Below are positions 22,294 to 31,510 of a DNA stretch of 64,000 bases, in pieces (the stretch's first letter is position 1; each line of letters opens with the position of its first letter). The position numbers and the translations under genes are program-made. The stretch is from Ideonella margarita (GTDB lineage Bacteria; Pseudomonadota; Gammaproteobacteria; Burkholderiales; Burkholderiaceae_C). The DNA lies in NCBI RefSeq assembly GCF_038066635.1, contig NZ_JBBUTI010000016.1, positions 1 through 64,000 of the forward strand, written 5' to 3'. The notes under the pieces are model-generated. The model saw only the letters and a list, made by a program, of their open reading frames with translations, was not told where the DNA came from and searched no databases.

Positions 22294-24205
22294 TCAGGCC
22301 GACCACCTCGGCGGCCTGCACGCCCAGGCCGCCGCATTGGGCCGCGCGCCCGTGCTGGCGCTGGTGGGCAACCCGAACTGCGGCAAGACGGCGCTGTTCA
22401 ACCTGCTGACCGGTGCGCGCCAGAAGGTGGCGAACTACGCCGGCGTCACGGTGGAGCGCAAGACCGGCTGGACCCGCCTGAGTGATGGCACCAGCGTGGC
22501 GGTGGTCGACCTGCCCGGCACCTACAGCCTGTTCCCCGCCACGCCTGATGAGGCCGTGACGCTCGAAGTGCTGGAAGGCCGTCGGGCGGACGAGCCCGCA
22601 CCCGACGGCGTGGTGGCCGTGGTGGATGCGACCAACCTGCGCATGAACCTGCGGCTGGTGCTGGAAATGCGCGAGCGCGGCTGGCCGATGGTGGTGGCCC
22701 TGAACATGATGGACGCCGCCCGCCACCGCGGCGTCAACATCGACGTGGCGGCGCTCTCGCGCGAGCTGGGCTGCCCGGTGGTGGAAACCGTGGGCGTGAA
22801 GCACAACGGCCACCAGGCCTTGCTGGCGCAACTCTCGCTCGGCCTGCCGGCCTGGCCGCAGGCCGCGGCGGTGGATGGCGGAAAAGCGGCCCCAACTGAC
22901 GCACAAACCATCCAGCGCGAGGTGCGACGCATCCTCGCCGTGGTGGCGCCCGGCGTGATGTCGACCGCGGGCAGCGCCCGGTTTCACCACCGCCTCGACG
23001 GCTGGGTGATGCACCCGGTGTGGGGCCTGCTGCTGCTGGCCAGCCTGCTGTTCGTGATGTTCCAGGCGGTGTTCGCCTGGGCCGTCTGGCCGATGGACCT
23101 GATCAAGGACGGCATGGCGGCGCTCGCCGAGTTCACCCAGGGCGCGATGGCCGAGGGCCCGCTGCGCAGCCTGCTGGTCGACGGCGTGATCGCCGGGGCC
23201 GGCGGCGTGCTGGTGTTCCTGCCGCAGATCCTGATCCTGTTTGCCTTCATCCTGGTGCTCGAGGACTCGGGCTACCTGCCGCGTGCCGCCTTCCTGCTTG
23301 ACACTCTGATGGGTCGCGTCGGCCTGTCGGGGCGCGCTTTCATCCCGCTGCTGTCGAGCTTCGCCTGCGCCGTGCCCGGCATCATGGCCACGCGCAGCAT
23401 CTCGAACTGGCGTGATCGCCTGGCGACCATCATGGTGGCGCCGCTGATGACCTGCTCGGCCCGGCTGCCGGTGTACGCCCTGCTCATCGGCGCCTTCGTG
23501 CCCGACCGCAGCGTGGGCTGGTTCAACCTGCGCGGTCTGACCTTGTTCGCGCTCTACGTGGCCGGCGTGCTGAGCGCCTGCGGCGTGGCCTGGCTGCTCA
23601 AGCGGGTGTGGATGAAGAGCAGCTACCAGCCGCTGATGCTGGAGCTGCCGCCCTACCGCCTGCCCAGCCTGCGCAGCCTGGCGCTGGGCCTGTGGGAGCG
23701 CGCCCGCATCTTCGTGCAGCGCGTGGGCACCATCATCTTTGCGCTGACGGTGCTGCTGTGGTTTCTCTCCACCTGGCCCGGCCCGCCCGATGGCGCCACC
23801 GGCCCGGCCATCCAGTACAGCTTCGCCGGCCAGCTGGGCCATGCGCTGGAAGTGCTGGTGGCACCGATCGGCTTCAACTGGCAGATCGCCATCGCGCTGG
23901 TGCCCGGCATGGCTGCGCGCGAGGTGGTGGTGGGAGCGCTGGGCACCGTGTATGCCTTGTCGGGTTCCGACGATGGCGTGGCCGAAGCGCTGAGCCCGGT
24001 GATCGCGCAGCAGTGGTCGCTGGCCACCGCCTACGCGCTGCTGGCGTGGTTCGTGTTTGCGCCGCAGTGCATCTCGACGCTGGCGACCGTCAAGCGCGAA
24101 ACCAACTCCTGGCGCTATCCGCTGCTGATGACGACCTACCTGTTCGCGTTGGCGTACGGCGCGGCGTTTGTCACCTACCGCGTCACGCTGTGGCTGGGCG
24201 GCTGA
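22277..24205 (+). CDS. feoB: Ferrous iron transporter B
   Basis: The product has 642 residues, shorter than the E. coli protein (773). The N-terminal G domain shows G1 G-N-P-N-C-G-K-T (31-38), G3 D-L-P-G-T-Y-S-L (78-85) and G4 N-M-M-D. The membrane part follows, with about 8-10 helices and the two Gate regions, seen as P-R-A-A-F-L-L-D-T-L-M with the nearby S-S-F-A-C-A-V-P-G-I-M-A-T-R, and M-A-A-R-E-V-V-V-G-A-L-G-T. It imports Fe(II) through the inner membrane. The ATG at 22277 overlaps the end of feoA and has a GGAGG 12 bases ahead. Confidence 0.95.
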   Translation: MSRPPDQADHLGGLHAQAAALGRAPVLALVGNPNCGKTALFNLLTGARQKVANYAGVTVERKTGWTRLSDGTSVAVVDLPGTYSLFPATPDEAVTLEVLEGRRADEPAPDGVVAVVDATNLRMNLRLVLEMRERGWPMVVALNMMDAARHRGVNIDVAALSRELGCPVVETVGVKHNGHQALLAQLSLGLPAWPQAAAVDGGKAAPTDAQTIQREVRRILAVVAPGVMSTAGSARFHHRLDGWVMHPVWGLLLLASLLFVMFQAVFAWAVWPMDLIKDGMAALAEFTQGAMAEGPLRSLLVDGVIAGAGGVLVFLPQILILFAFILVLEDSGYLPRAAFLLDTLMGRVGLSGRAFIPLLSSFACAVPGIMATRSISNWRDRLATIMVAPLMTCSARLPVYALLIGAFVPDRSVGWFNLRGLTLFALYVAGVLSACGVAWLLKRVWMKSSYQPLMLELPPYRLPSLRSLALGLWERARIFVQRVGTIIFALTVLLWFLSTWPGPPDGATGPAIQYSFAGQLGHALEVLVAPIGFNWQIAIALVPGMAAREVVVGALGTVYALSGSDDGVAEALSPVIAQQWSLATAYALLAWFVFAPQCISTLATVKRETNSWRYPLLMTTYLFALAYGAAFVTYRVTLWLGG

Positions 24206-24247
24206 GCCGCTGATCAACGACCACCCGACGACGCCGCCCACACCCCC

Positions 24248-24595
24248 ATGCAAGCCCTGCTCACCGCCGCCATCGTGCTGGCCTGCGCCTGCTACGCCAC
24301 CTGGGCATTGATGCCGGTCTCCTGGCGCCGCCGCGTCGCCAACCGGGCTTTGAGCGTGCCGCAACTGGCCGGCATGGGCTGGCTGCAACGCGCGGCGCGC
24401 CGGGGCGGCGCCTGTGGCTGTGACGGCTGCGACGGGCCGCCGGCCGGGGCTTCGAAGTCGTCAACATCGGGTGCCGCGGTGCAGGTCATCACCCTGCATC
24501 CGCGCAGGCCGGCGCCGGCTCGCTCACAATCCGGCCATGAAGATCCTGAGCGTGAACGTGGCCACCGCCAAGCCGGTGAACATCAACGGCCGTGA
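24248..24595 (+). CDS. Small Cys-rich membrane protein behind feoB (DUF6587-like)
   Basis: The product has 115 residues. One membrane helix (about 4-22) is followed by a basic stretch and a C-G-C-D-G-C-D-G cluster at about 56-63, which could bind iron or a cluster. Small proteins of this shape follow feoB in many beta-proteobacteria, so a role in iron uptake is likely. The expected end lies near V-I-T-L-H-P-R-R (about residue 87), but the frame runs on for nearly 30 hydrophilic residues and overlaps the next gene by 59 bases. This may reflect a lost stop codon or a small frameshift. Confidence 0.7.
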   Translation: MQALLTAAIVLACACYATWALMPVSWRRRVANRALSVPQLAGMGWLQRAARRGGACGCDGCDGPPAGASKSSTSGAAVQVITLHPRRPAPARSQSGHEDPERERGHRQAGEHQRP

Positions 24596-25109
24596 GGTCC
24601 TGACGGCGATCGGCAAGGTGCCGCAAACCGGCCCGGTGGCCTACGGCCCGATGGGTCTGGCGGGTGACGAGCAGGCGGACCGCAGCGTGCACGGCGGTTT
24701 GCGCAAGGCGGTGTACGCCTGCTTCTCCACCCACCTGCCGTTCTGGCGCACGGTGCGGGCGCAGGCCCGTGCCGCCTCGTGGGATGCCGACGTGCCGCCC
24801 GGCCTGCTGGGCGAAAACCTGACCATCGACGGCATGACCGAACGCGACCTGTGGCTGGGCGACCAGCTGGTGTTCGCCGACGGCGGCGTGCTGGTGGTGA
24901 GCGAGCCCCGCGAGCCGTGCTTCAAGTTCAATGCGGCGATGGGCTTTTCCAAGGCCGCCAAGCTGATGGCCGAGTCGGGCTACTGCGGCACTTACCTCGC
25001 CGTGCTCAAGCCCGGTCAGGTGCAGTCCGGCGACAGCTTCACGCTGGTGCCGGGCGACCGCGCACTCAGCCTGCCCGACGCCTTCCGCGACCGCATGGGC
25101 CGCCGCTGA
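24537..25109 (+). CDS. MOSC-domain protein, YiiM-like
   Basis: The product has 190 residues. MOSC domains accept or carry sulfur for molybdenum-cofactor enzymes. Key blocks are G-D-E-Q-A-D-R-S-V-H-G-G (about 43-54), P-G-L-L-G-E-N-L-T-I-D-G near 85-96 and S-E-P-R-E-P-C-F-K-F near 122-131, where the cysteine is the conserved sulfur carrier. YiiM of E. coli reduces N-hydroxylated compounds together with the Mo cofactor. The ATG at 24537 fits the start of the family. The gene begins inside the end of the Cys-rich gene and is probably co-transcribed with feoAB. Confidence 0.88.
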   Translation: MKILSVNVATAKPVNINGREVLTAIGKVPQTGPVAYGPMGLAGDEQADRSVHGGLRKAVYACFSTHLPFWRTVRAQARAASWDADVPPGLLGENLTIDGMTERDLWLGDQLVFADGGVLVVSEPREPCFKFNAAMGFSKAAKLMAESGYCGTYLAVLKPGQVQSGDSFTLVPGDRALSLPDAFRDRMGRR

Positions 25110-25126
25110 GGGCGATCCGCGGCAAT

Positions 25127-25163
25127 GAAAAACCCCCGCGGGCCAAGCAGGCCGGCGGGGGTT
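25127..25163. terminator. Bidirectional hairpin between the MOSC and S8 protease genes
   Basis: AACCCCCGC (25131-25139) pairs with GCGGGGGTT (25155-25163), with an inner GGCC/GGCC stem. On the minus strand the hairpin is followed by TTTTT, so it ends the S8 protease transcript well; on the plus strand it has no long T-run. Confidence 0.75.
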
Positions 25164-25216
25164 GAGGGTGAGTGGCAGAACGGGCGCCTCGCGACGCCCG
25201 TCTGCTCACGGGGGCG

Positions 25217-27811
25217 TCAGACGCCCGGCACCGGACGGGCGATGGTGATCACCGGGGTCGTCCAGGTTTCCCAGTGCGCCGGGTTGGTCTCGTCGCCCAG
25301 GGCCTTCAGCACTTCCACCTTGATCACGTACTGGCCGTTCGGCACGGTGATCGGTGCGCTGTCGCCGCGCACGACACGGCCGTCCCACTGGAAGGCCGAG
25401 AACGCCGTGGCGGTCGAGCTGCGCGGCAGGAAGTTGTCCTTCGAGACCGTGAACCACGACTTGCCGGTGTTGGCGTCATAGGCCGACAGGCGCACCTGGC
25501 GTGCATGGTGATCGAAGTGCATCAGCATGTACGGGATGTCGCCATTGGCCATCGTGAAGGTGCCGCCGGTGGCGCGGTTCTGGTAGCTGCTGCCCACCAG
25601 TTGTGCCAGCCACGGGAAGCCGTTGGCCGTCGGGGTCAGCACGACCTTCGACTGGTAGTCCCCCTTCATGCCGGCGTACGGCACACGCAGCACCTTGCCG
25701 TCCAGCGTCGAGGTGGCCACGATGTAGCCGCCGTAGATGCTGGCGTCAGGCAGCGCCGCCGGTGCCGTGATCGTCACGTCCACCGTGGCCGTGCCCTTGG
25801 GCGGCACGGTCACGCTGGTGGCGCTCAGGCTGACGGTGGCGCCAGTGCCCGAGAACGCCAGCGTGAAGCTGTTCGGGCCCGTGGACAGGGCGCCGGTGTG
25901 GCTCAGCGTGTAGGTCACCGAGGTCTTGCTGGTGTTGCGCAGCGTCAGGGTGCGCGTGGCCGGGCCGGCTTCGCTCTCACCCAGGGCCAGCTCGCTCGGG
26001 CTGATGGTCGTGGTCTGCAGCACGGCGCCCACCACGTCGGTCATGCCGGCGCCCTGGCGGTGCACCATGTCGAGGAAGCCCGCAGCCGGGTTGCCGCTCC
26101 ACATCTTCGGATCGGCCGAGTTCTGCAGACGCTCCTTCACCGCGGCCGGGCTCAGACCCGGACGTGCTTCCAGCAGCAGGGCCACCGTGCCGGCCACGTT
26201 CGGCGAGGACATCGAGGTGCCCGACAGCGTGGCGTAGCCGCCTTGCTCCAGCGGCCAGGTCGAGTTGATCAGACCACCCGGGGCGCCGATGTTCGGCTTC
26301 AGGCTCAGGTCTGCGGCCAGGCCGTAGGAGCTGAAGCTGGAGATCAGGTTGCCCGTCGGGTTGGGGTAGCTGCCCGTGGTGTTGGCCCAGGTCAGGGTCA
26401 CGTCGCCGGCCTGCAGGGCGGTGTCGATGCTGGCGCCGAAGACGTCAGACACGCCGACCACCGGGATGGTGATGGCAGGGCTGCCGACTACTGAAGGGCT
26501 CAGCGGGCCGGCAGCGTTGTTGTACAGCACCACGCCGACAGCGCCCGCGGCCTGCGCGTTCGTGGCCTTGACGTAGAAGCCGCAGGTGCCGCGGCGGATC
26601 AGGGCGATCTTGCCGGTCAGGCTGCCGGCGGGCAGGGCTGCGCAGGCGTCGTTGGCGGTGGTGGTGGTGCCGGTGCGGGCCATCAGCGCGCCGCCGGAGG
26701 TCGGGGCTGCCGGGGCGCCGGTGGCGTCCGAGAAGCCGACCAGGCCGCTGCTGCCGGTGACGCCGAACTGGCGCAGCACCACATGGCTGTTGTCGTAGGA
26801 AGCCACGCCGATGACGTTCTTGCCCACGCCCGGAGCGCCTGCGGCGTACAGGCCGCTGGTGCCGCTGTTGCCGATGGAGGCCACGACGATCATGCCCTTG
26901 CGCACCATGCGGTCAGCCGCCTTGGCGGACGGGTATTCCGGCCACTGGAACGACGAGCCGATGCTCATGTTGATGACCTGCATGCCGTCGGCCAGGGCGC
27001 GTTCCATGGCGGCGATCATCACGTCGGCCGTGGTGCTGCCGGCGCAGCCGAAGACGCGGTACGCGCCGAGGGTCACGTTCGGGGCCACGCCCTTGATGGC
27101 GCCGCTGGCGCCGACGATGCCTGCGACGTGCGTGCCGTGGCCGGCGCAGTCGTCAGGGTTGTCGTCAGGGGTGGTGACGGGGTTGTAGGCGGCGCTGCTC
27201 GGGTCGGCATTGAAGGCGTCACCGACGAAGTCGTAGCCGTACTTCACGCGGCTGGTGGGCAGCACGGAGGCGCCTTGCACGCCGGTGCCGCCGAGGTCCG
27301 GGTGGTCGAGGTCGACGCCGGTGTCGATGATGCCGACCTTCACGCCCTTGCCGCTCAGGCCCAGGGTGTTCTGGGCGACGTCCGCGCCGGTCATGGCCAG
27401 GGCGGTGGCCATGTTGGCCTCGTTGCTGCCGTCAGACTTCACCGGATTGGGGGCCTGGAAGACCATCATCGGGTAGAGCGCCTTGACGCCAGCCACGCGG
27501 GCCAGCTTCAGGCGCTCGGCCGGCGACACTTCCACCGACAGGCCGTTGAACAGCGTGTTGAAGGCGCGGCGGGTCTTGAACTTCACGCCGGCAGCGGCGG
27601 CGGCCTTCTTGAAGGCGGCATGCTCGCCTTGCACCTTGGCGGCATCGGTGCCTTCGGTGGTGGGGGCACTGTTGAACTCGACGAACCAGAGGTTCGGAGC
27701 TTCATTCGCGCTCACTGGCAGCTGCTGCACGGCGGCGTGGGCGGGGGCCATGCCGGCCGCCATGATTGCGGCCACAGCGCTGGCCACCATCGTCAAACGG
27801 ATCAACTTCAC
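25217..27811 (-). CDS. Secreted subtilisin-like (S8) serine protease with PA domain
   Basis: The product has 864 residues. A GTG at 27811 with AGGAG upstream starts a clear signal peptide ending near A-H-A-A; the open frame beyond this start is not needed. An I9-type prodomain follows (to about 130). The catalytic triad is D in G-I-I-D-T-G-V-D-L-D-H-P-D-L-G, H in G-H-G-T-H-V-A-G-I-V-G and S in L-S-G-T-S-M-S-S-P-N-V-A-G. A protease-associated domain (G-K-I-A-L-I-R-R-G-T-C-G-F) is inserted between H and S. The last 250 residues form beta-sandwich repeats of Fn3 type. It is probably released to digest proteins outside the cell. Confidence 0.94.
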   Translation of the reverse strand: MKLIRLTMVASAVAAIMAAGMAPAHAAVQQLPVSANEAPNLWFVEFNSAPTTEGTDAAKVQGEHAAFKKAAAAAGVKFKTRRAFNTLFNGLSVEVSPAERLKLARVAGVKALYPMMVFQAPNPVKSDGSNEANMATALAMTGADVAQNTLGLSGKGVKVGIIDTGVDLDHPDLGGTGVQGASVLPTSRVKYGYDFVGDAFNADPSSAAYNPVTTPDDNPDDCAGHGTHVAGIVGASGAIKGVAPNVTLGAYRVFGCAGSTTADVMIAAMERALADGMQVINMSIGSSFQWPEYPSAKAADRMVRKGMIVVASIGNSGTSGLYAAGAPGVGKNVIGVASYDNSHVVLRQFGVTGSSGLVGFSDATGAPAAPTSGGALMARTGTTTTANDACAALPAGSLTGKIALIRRGTCGFYVKATNAQAAGAVGVVLYNNAAGPLSPSVVGSPAITIPVVGVSDVFGASIDTALQAGDVTLTWANTTGSYPNPTGNLISSFSSYGLAADLSLKPNIGAPGGLINSTWPLEQGGYATLSGTSMSSPNVAGTVALLLEARPGLSPAAVKERLQNSADPKMWSGNPAAGFLDMVHRQGAGMTDVVGAVLQTTTISPSELALGESEAGPATRTLTLRNTSKTSVTYTLSHTGALSTGPNSFTLAFSGTGATVSLSATSVTVPPKGTATVDVTITAPAALPDASIYGGYIVATSTLDGKVLRVPYAGMKGDYQSKVVLTPTANGFPWLAQLVGSSYQNRATGGTFTMANGDIPYMLMHFDHHARQVRLSAYDANTGKSWFTVSKDNFLPRSSTATAFSAFQWDGRVVRGDSAPITVPNGQYVIKVEVLKALGDETNPAHWETWTTPVITIARPVPGV

Positions 27812-28168
27812 TTGCGGGACTCCTGATGGGTTGGTGAGGCGGGGGTCGGCCTCACGGATGCGTGTGCTTCTGGCACACCACCGTTTCCGTTCGCAAGAAC
27901 AGTGCCTGTCGACACATTTCTTAACGTCTGAAAACGATGCCCGGACTGTGCGGAAGTCCTCGCGAGGCGGCGATCGGGCTAACCCCAAGGATCAGCCGGA
28001 AGCCGGGTAATCTCGGGGGCGGGCTGTGCGCCCGGTGCCACGGGCGCTGCTCGGCGCCGGTGCGAAGAAAAGCGCGAAGAAGGGCGCCCCAAAACGGTTC
28101 CGGCCCCGAGAAGGGGCCGGCGAAGGGCGGGCGGCCGCGGCAGTGCCGCGGGCCGCAGGGGCAGGGCG
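27812..28168. other. Intergenic region without a gene
   Basis: 357 bases between the S8 protease and the old yellow enzyme gene, both on the minus strand. It contains the upstream region of the protease, with an AT-richer patch at 27895-27935, and a CCGGCCCC/GGGGCCGG hairpin (28100-28120) that may end the enzyme's transcript although only a TTTT follows after a gap. No small gene could be supported. Confidence 0.5.
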
Positions 28169-29272
28169 TCAGGCCAGGGCCGGATAGTCGGTGTAGCCCT
28201 CGGCGCCACCGCCGTAGCAGGTCGCGAAGTTCACCTTGGCCTGCTCGGCGCCTTCGCGCAGGCGGCGGCCCAGGTCAGGGTTGGCGATGAACGGGCGGCC
28301 CCAGGCCACCAGATCGGCCGCGCCGCTCGCCAGCACCTCATCGGCCATCAGGCGGTTGTAGCCGTTGTTCACCATCCAGACGCCGCCGAACGCCGACTTC
28401 ATCTCGGCGTAGTTGAACGGGGCCACGCCCTGGTCGCTCAGGTCACGCGGGCCGCCGGTCGAGCCTTCCACCACATGGCAGTACGCCAGCTTCAGCGGTT
28501 GCAGGCCACGGGCGACGTGGTCGAACAGGGCCTGGGCATTGCTGTCCTGGCCGCAGTCGTTGGCCGGGGTGATGGGCGACAGGCGGATGCCGGTGCGGCC
28601 ACCGCCGATTTCAGCCGTCACGGCCTCGGCCACTTCCAGCAGGAAGCGGGCACGGTTGGCGATGGAGCCGCCGTAGGCGTCGGTGCGGTCATTCACCGAG
28701 TCACGCAGGAACTGCTCGATCAGGTAGCCGTTGGCCGCGTGGATCTCGACGCCGTCAAAACCGGCTTCGATGGCGTTGCGGGCCGCCACTCGGTAGTCAT
28801 TGACGATGCCGGCGATCTCCTCGGTGGCCAGCGCGCGCGGTGCCGACACCTCGGCGAAACCGCCGGTGATGAAGGTCTTGCTGTTGGCGGGCTTGGCGCT
28901 CGACGACACCGGGGCTGCGCCATCAGGCAGCAGCGAGCTGTGCGAGATGCGGCCCACGTGCCAGAGCTGGATCACGATCTTGCCGCCTTCGGCATGCACC
29001 GCGTCGGTGACCTTCTTCCAGCCCGCCACCTGCTCGGCGCTGTAGATGCCCGGGGTGTCGAGGTAGCCCTGGGCCATCGGGCTGATCTGGCTGGCTTCGG
29101 TGATGATCAGACCGGCGCCGGTGGCCGGGTTGGCGCGCTGGCGGTAGTACTCGACCATCAGGTCGGTGGGCACGCGGCCGGCGCCGGCGCGGTTGCGGGT
29201 CAGCGGTGCCATCACGATGCGGTTGGCCACGGCGATGTCGCCGACCTGAAGGGGAGAGAAAAGTGTGCTCAT
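28169..29272 (-). CDS. Old yellow enzyme family alkene/nitroreductase (NemA-like)
   Basis: The product has 367 residues, the usual length. It is an FMN barrel enzyme that reduces activated C=C bonds, N-ethylmaleimide-type electrophiles and some nitro compounds with NAD(P)H. The substrate-anchoring pair is seen as H-A-A-N in E-I-H-A-A-N-G-Y-L-I-E-Q-F, the tyrosine region as D-R-T-D-A-Y-G-G-S, and an FMN site as V-A-W-G-R-P-F-I-A-N-P-D. The ATG at 29272 starts M-S-T-L-F-S-P-L. A palindrome in the 60-base gap to divergent rlmJ may bind a TetR-type regulator, but no such gene is in the window. Confidence 0.92.
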   Translation of the reverse strand: MSTLFSPLQVGDIAVANRIVMAPLTRNRAGAGRVPTDLMVEYYRQRANPATGAGLIITEASQISPMAQGYLDTPGIYSAEQVAGWKKVTDAVHAEGGKIVIQLWHVGRISHSSLLPDGAAPVSSSAKPANSKTFITGGFAEVSAPRALATEEIAGIVNDYRVAARNAIEAGFDGVEIHAANGYLIEQFLRDSVNDRTDAYGGSIANRARFLLEVAEAVTAEIGGGRTGIRLSPITPANDCGQDSNAQALFDHVARGLQPLKLAYCHVVEGSTGGPRDLSDQGVAPFNYAEMKSAFGGVWMVNNGYNRLMADEVLASGAADLVAWGRPFIANPDLGRRLREGAEQAKVNFATCYGGGAEGYTDYPALA

Positions 29273-29288
29273 GACGCAAAGCGTACTC

Positions 29289-29298
29289 GTACCGGTAC
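29289..29298. promoter_or_regulatory. Palindrome in the divergent promoter of the old yellow enzyme gene and rlmJ
   Basis: GTACCGGTAC is a perfect 10-base palindrome, and the flanks (ACTC before, AGT after) add partial symmetry. It lies 17 bases upstream of the old yellow enzyme start. A TetR- or MarR-type regulator could bind here; this is inferred only from symmetry and place. Confidence 0.4.
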
Positions 29299-29332
29299 AG
29301 TGCGGGATTGATCTGATCTGAAAGACCCCGCC

Positions 29333-30220
29333 ATGCTGGCCTACCGCCACGCCTTCCATGCAGGCAACCACGCCGATGTGCTAAAGCATCTGGTGCTCAC
29401 CCAGGTCCTGCGCTACATGGTGGGCAAGGACAAGCCCTTCCGCTACATCGACACCCATGCCGGTGCCGGTGGCTACCTGCTCAAGGGCGCGCAGGCCCAG
29501 AAAACGGCTGAGTACCGCGAAGGCATCAACCAGCTCTGGAGCCGGCCTGACCTGCCCCCGGCGCTGGCTGACTTCGTGCAGCTGGTGCAGACCTTCAACC
29601 TGCAGCCCGACGAAAACGGCGTCACGCCTCAGCTGGAGAAGGGCATGACCCCGCCGCTGGCGCTCTACCCCGGCTCGCCGTCGATCGCCCGCCTGCTGAT
29701 GCCGCGTGGCTCGGCCATGCGCCTGTTCGAGCTGCACCCGTCCGATGCCCGCACGCTGGCCGCCCACTTTGGCGGCGAGCGCCAGGTGCAGGTGCTCAAT
29801 GAAGACGGTTTTGCCGGCCTCAAGGGCCAGCTGCCGCCCACGCCGCGCCGCGCCGTCACCCTGATGGACCCGTCGTACGAGCTGGTGGCCGACTACGGCA
29901 AGGTCATCGCGTCGATGCGCGAGGCGGTCGCCCGCTTCGCCGAAGGCGTCTACATGGTCTGGTACCCGCAGGTCAGTCGCGTCGAGGCGGCCCAGTTGCC
30001 CAAGCGGCTGATGGCGCTGGCCCCGAAGGGCTGGCTGCATGTGCGCATGACGGTGAGCCAGCCCGACGAGCGCGGCTTCGGCCTGACCGGCAGCGGCATG
30101 TTCATCATCAACCCGCCGTACACGCTGCACCAGACGCTGGCCGCCGAGCTGCCGTTCCTGGTGGACGCGCTGGCCCAGTTCGATGGCGCCAGCTACCTGA
30201 TCGAAGAGCAACCGGCGTGA
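29333..30220 (+). CDS. rlmJ: 23S rRNA (adenine2030-N6)-methyltransferase
   Basis: The product has 295 residues (E. coli 280). It methylates A2030 of 23S rRNA using SAM. The family start Y-R-H-A-F-H-A-G-N-H-A-D-V-L-K-H is at residues 3-18, the SAM site includes I-D-T-H-A-G-A-G-G-Y, and the catalytic motif IV is D-P-S-Y-E. It overlaps the following CoA-transferase gene by 4 bases. That pairing with a metabolic gene seems accidental in function. Confidence 0.93.
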   Translation: MLAYRHAFHAGNHADVLKHLVLTQVLRYMVGKDKPFRYIDTHAGAGGYLLKGAQAQKTAEYREGINQLWSRPDLPPALADFVQLVQTFNLQPDENGVTPQLEKGMTPPLALYPGSPSIARLLMPRGSAMRLFELHPSDARTLAAHFGGERQVQVLNEDGFAGLKGQLPPTPRRAVTLMDPSYELVADYGKVIASMREAVARFAEGVYMVWYPQVSRVEAAQLPKRLMALAPKGWLHVRMTVSQPDERGFGLTGSGMFIINPPYTLHQTLAAELPFLVDALAQFDGASYLIEEQPA

Positions 30221-31422
30221 CCCCGCAGGGCTTGCCTGATGACCGGCGTGCTGCCGGTCCGCTCGCCGGCCTGAAGGTGCTGGAGCTTGGTCAGCTGATT
30301 GCCGGCCCGTTCGCCGGCAAGACGCTGGGCGACTTTGGCGCTGACGTCATCAAGATCGAGCCGCCCGCCAGCGGCCAGCAGCCCGGCGGTGACCCGCTGC
30401 GCCAGTGGCGCATGTTGCACGAAGGCACGAGCGTGTGGTGGCAGGTGCAGAGCCGCAACAAGCGCAGCGTGGTGCTTGATCTGCGCACGCCGGAAGGCCG
30501 TGAGGCCGTGCGCACGCTGATCGACGACGCCGACGTGCTGATCGAGAACTTCAAGCCCGGCACGCTGGAAAAGTGGGGCCTGGGGCCGGACGAGCTGCTG
30601 CGCACCAACCCGGGCCTGGTGATGCTGCGCATCAGCGGCTACGGCCAGGACGGCCCCTACCGCGATCTGCCCGGCTTCGCCGTGGTGGCCGAAGCCATGG
30701 GCGGCCTGCGCCACCTGATGGGCGAGCCCGGCCGCGTGCCGGTGCGCGCCGGGGTCAGCCTGGGCGACACGCTGGCGGCCTTGCACGGCGTGATCGGCGT
30801 GCTGCTGGCGCTGCAGGCGCGCAGCCAGTCGGTGTCGCCCGAGGCCCCGCGCGGCCGTGGCCAGGTGGTGGACGTGGCCCTGTACGAGGCCGTCTTCAAC
30901 TGCATGGAAAGCCTGCTGCCCGAGTACAGCGCGTTCGGCGCCGTGCGTGAGCCGGCGGGCTCGGCGCTGCCCGGCATCGCACCCAGCAATGCCTACCGCT
31001 GCGCCGACGGCCAGGTGGTGATCGGCGGCAATGGTGATTCCATCTACAAGCGCCTGATGTCGGCCATCGGCCGCGATGACCTCGGGCAAGACCCGGCGCT
31101 GGCCAGCAATGCCGGCCGCGCCGCGCAGGTGGACCGCATCGATGCGGCCATCACGGCGTGGACGGTGGCCCGCAATGTTGACGACGTGGTGAGCACCCTG
31201 CAGGCCGTGAGCGTGCCGGTCGGTCGCATCTACACCGTGCGCGACATTGCCGCCGACCCGCATTTCCAGGCGCGCGGCATGATCCAGCGCATCGTCACGG
31301 CCACCGGCCTGGCGCTGGATGTGCCCGGCGTGGTGCCGCGCTTGAGCGAGACGCCCGGCGGCCTGTTCCGCCCGGCGCCCGCACTTGGCGAGCACACCCA
31401 AGAGGTGCTCGGCCGCAAATAG
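30217..31422 (+). CDS. Family III CoA-transferase (CaiB/BaiF)
   Basis: The product has 401 residues. Family III enzymes move CoA between carboxylic acids through an aspartyl thioester. The start G-L-K-V-L-E-L-G-Q-L-I-A-G-P-F-A-G-K and the block F-G-A-D-V-I-K-I-E-P-P are typical. The likely catalytic residue is D184 in S-L-G-D-T-L-A-A-L-H-G. The gene starts with GTG inside the stop of rlmJ, so translation is probably coupled. No acyl-CoA dehydrogenase or ligase is adjacent, so donor and acceptor cannot be named. Confidence 0.9.
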   Translation: MTPQGLPDDRRAAGPLAGLKVLELGQLIAGPFAGKTLGDFGADVIKIEPPASGQQPGGDPLRQWRMLHEGTSVWWQVQSRNKRSVVLDLRTPEGREAVRTLIDDADVLIENFKPGTLEKWGLGPDELLRTNPGLVMLRISGYGQDGPYRDLPGFAVVAEAMGGLRHLMGEPGRVPVRAGVSLGDTLAALHGVIGVLLALQARSQSVSPEAPRGRGQVVDVALYEAVFNCMESLLPEYSAFGAVREPAGSALPGIAPSNAYRCADGQVVIGGNGDSIYKRLMSAIGRDDLGQDPALASNAGRAAQVDRIDAAITAWTVARNVDDVVSTLQAVSVPVGRIYTVRDIAADPHFQARGMIQRIVTATGLALDVPGVVPRLSETPGGLFRPAPALGEHTQEVLGRK

Positions 31423-31510
31423 GCAGGTGGCCGGCTGTCACGGCACTTTCACGGATTTGCGGCATCCTGTCTCCTAGCAATATTTCGTGCATTCACCGGA
31501 GCGCAAGCGC

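Noticed and set aside
22280..24388. 702-codon minus-strand frame opposite feoB
   Set aside because: His/Gln/Ala-rich composition without motifs; feoB on the plus strand is certain.
30217..31422. Loss of the catalytic aspartate in the CoA-transferase (G-F-A-V-V-A-E in place of G-F-D)
   Set aside because: The residue that forms the thioester in this family lies further on, in S-L-G-D-T, and is present as D184.
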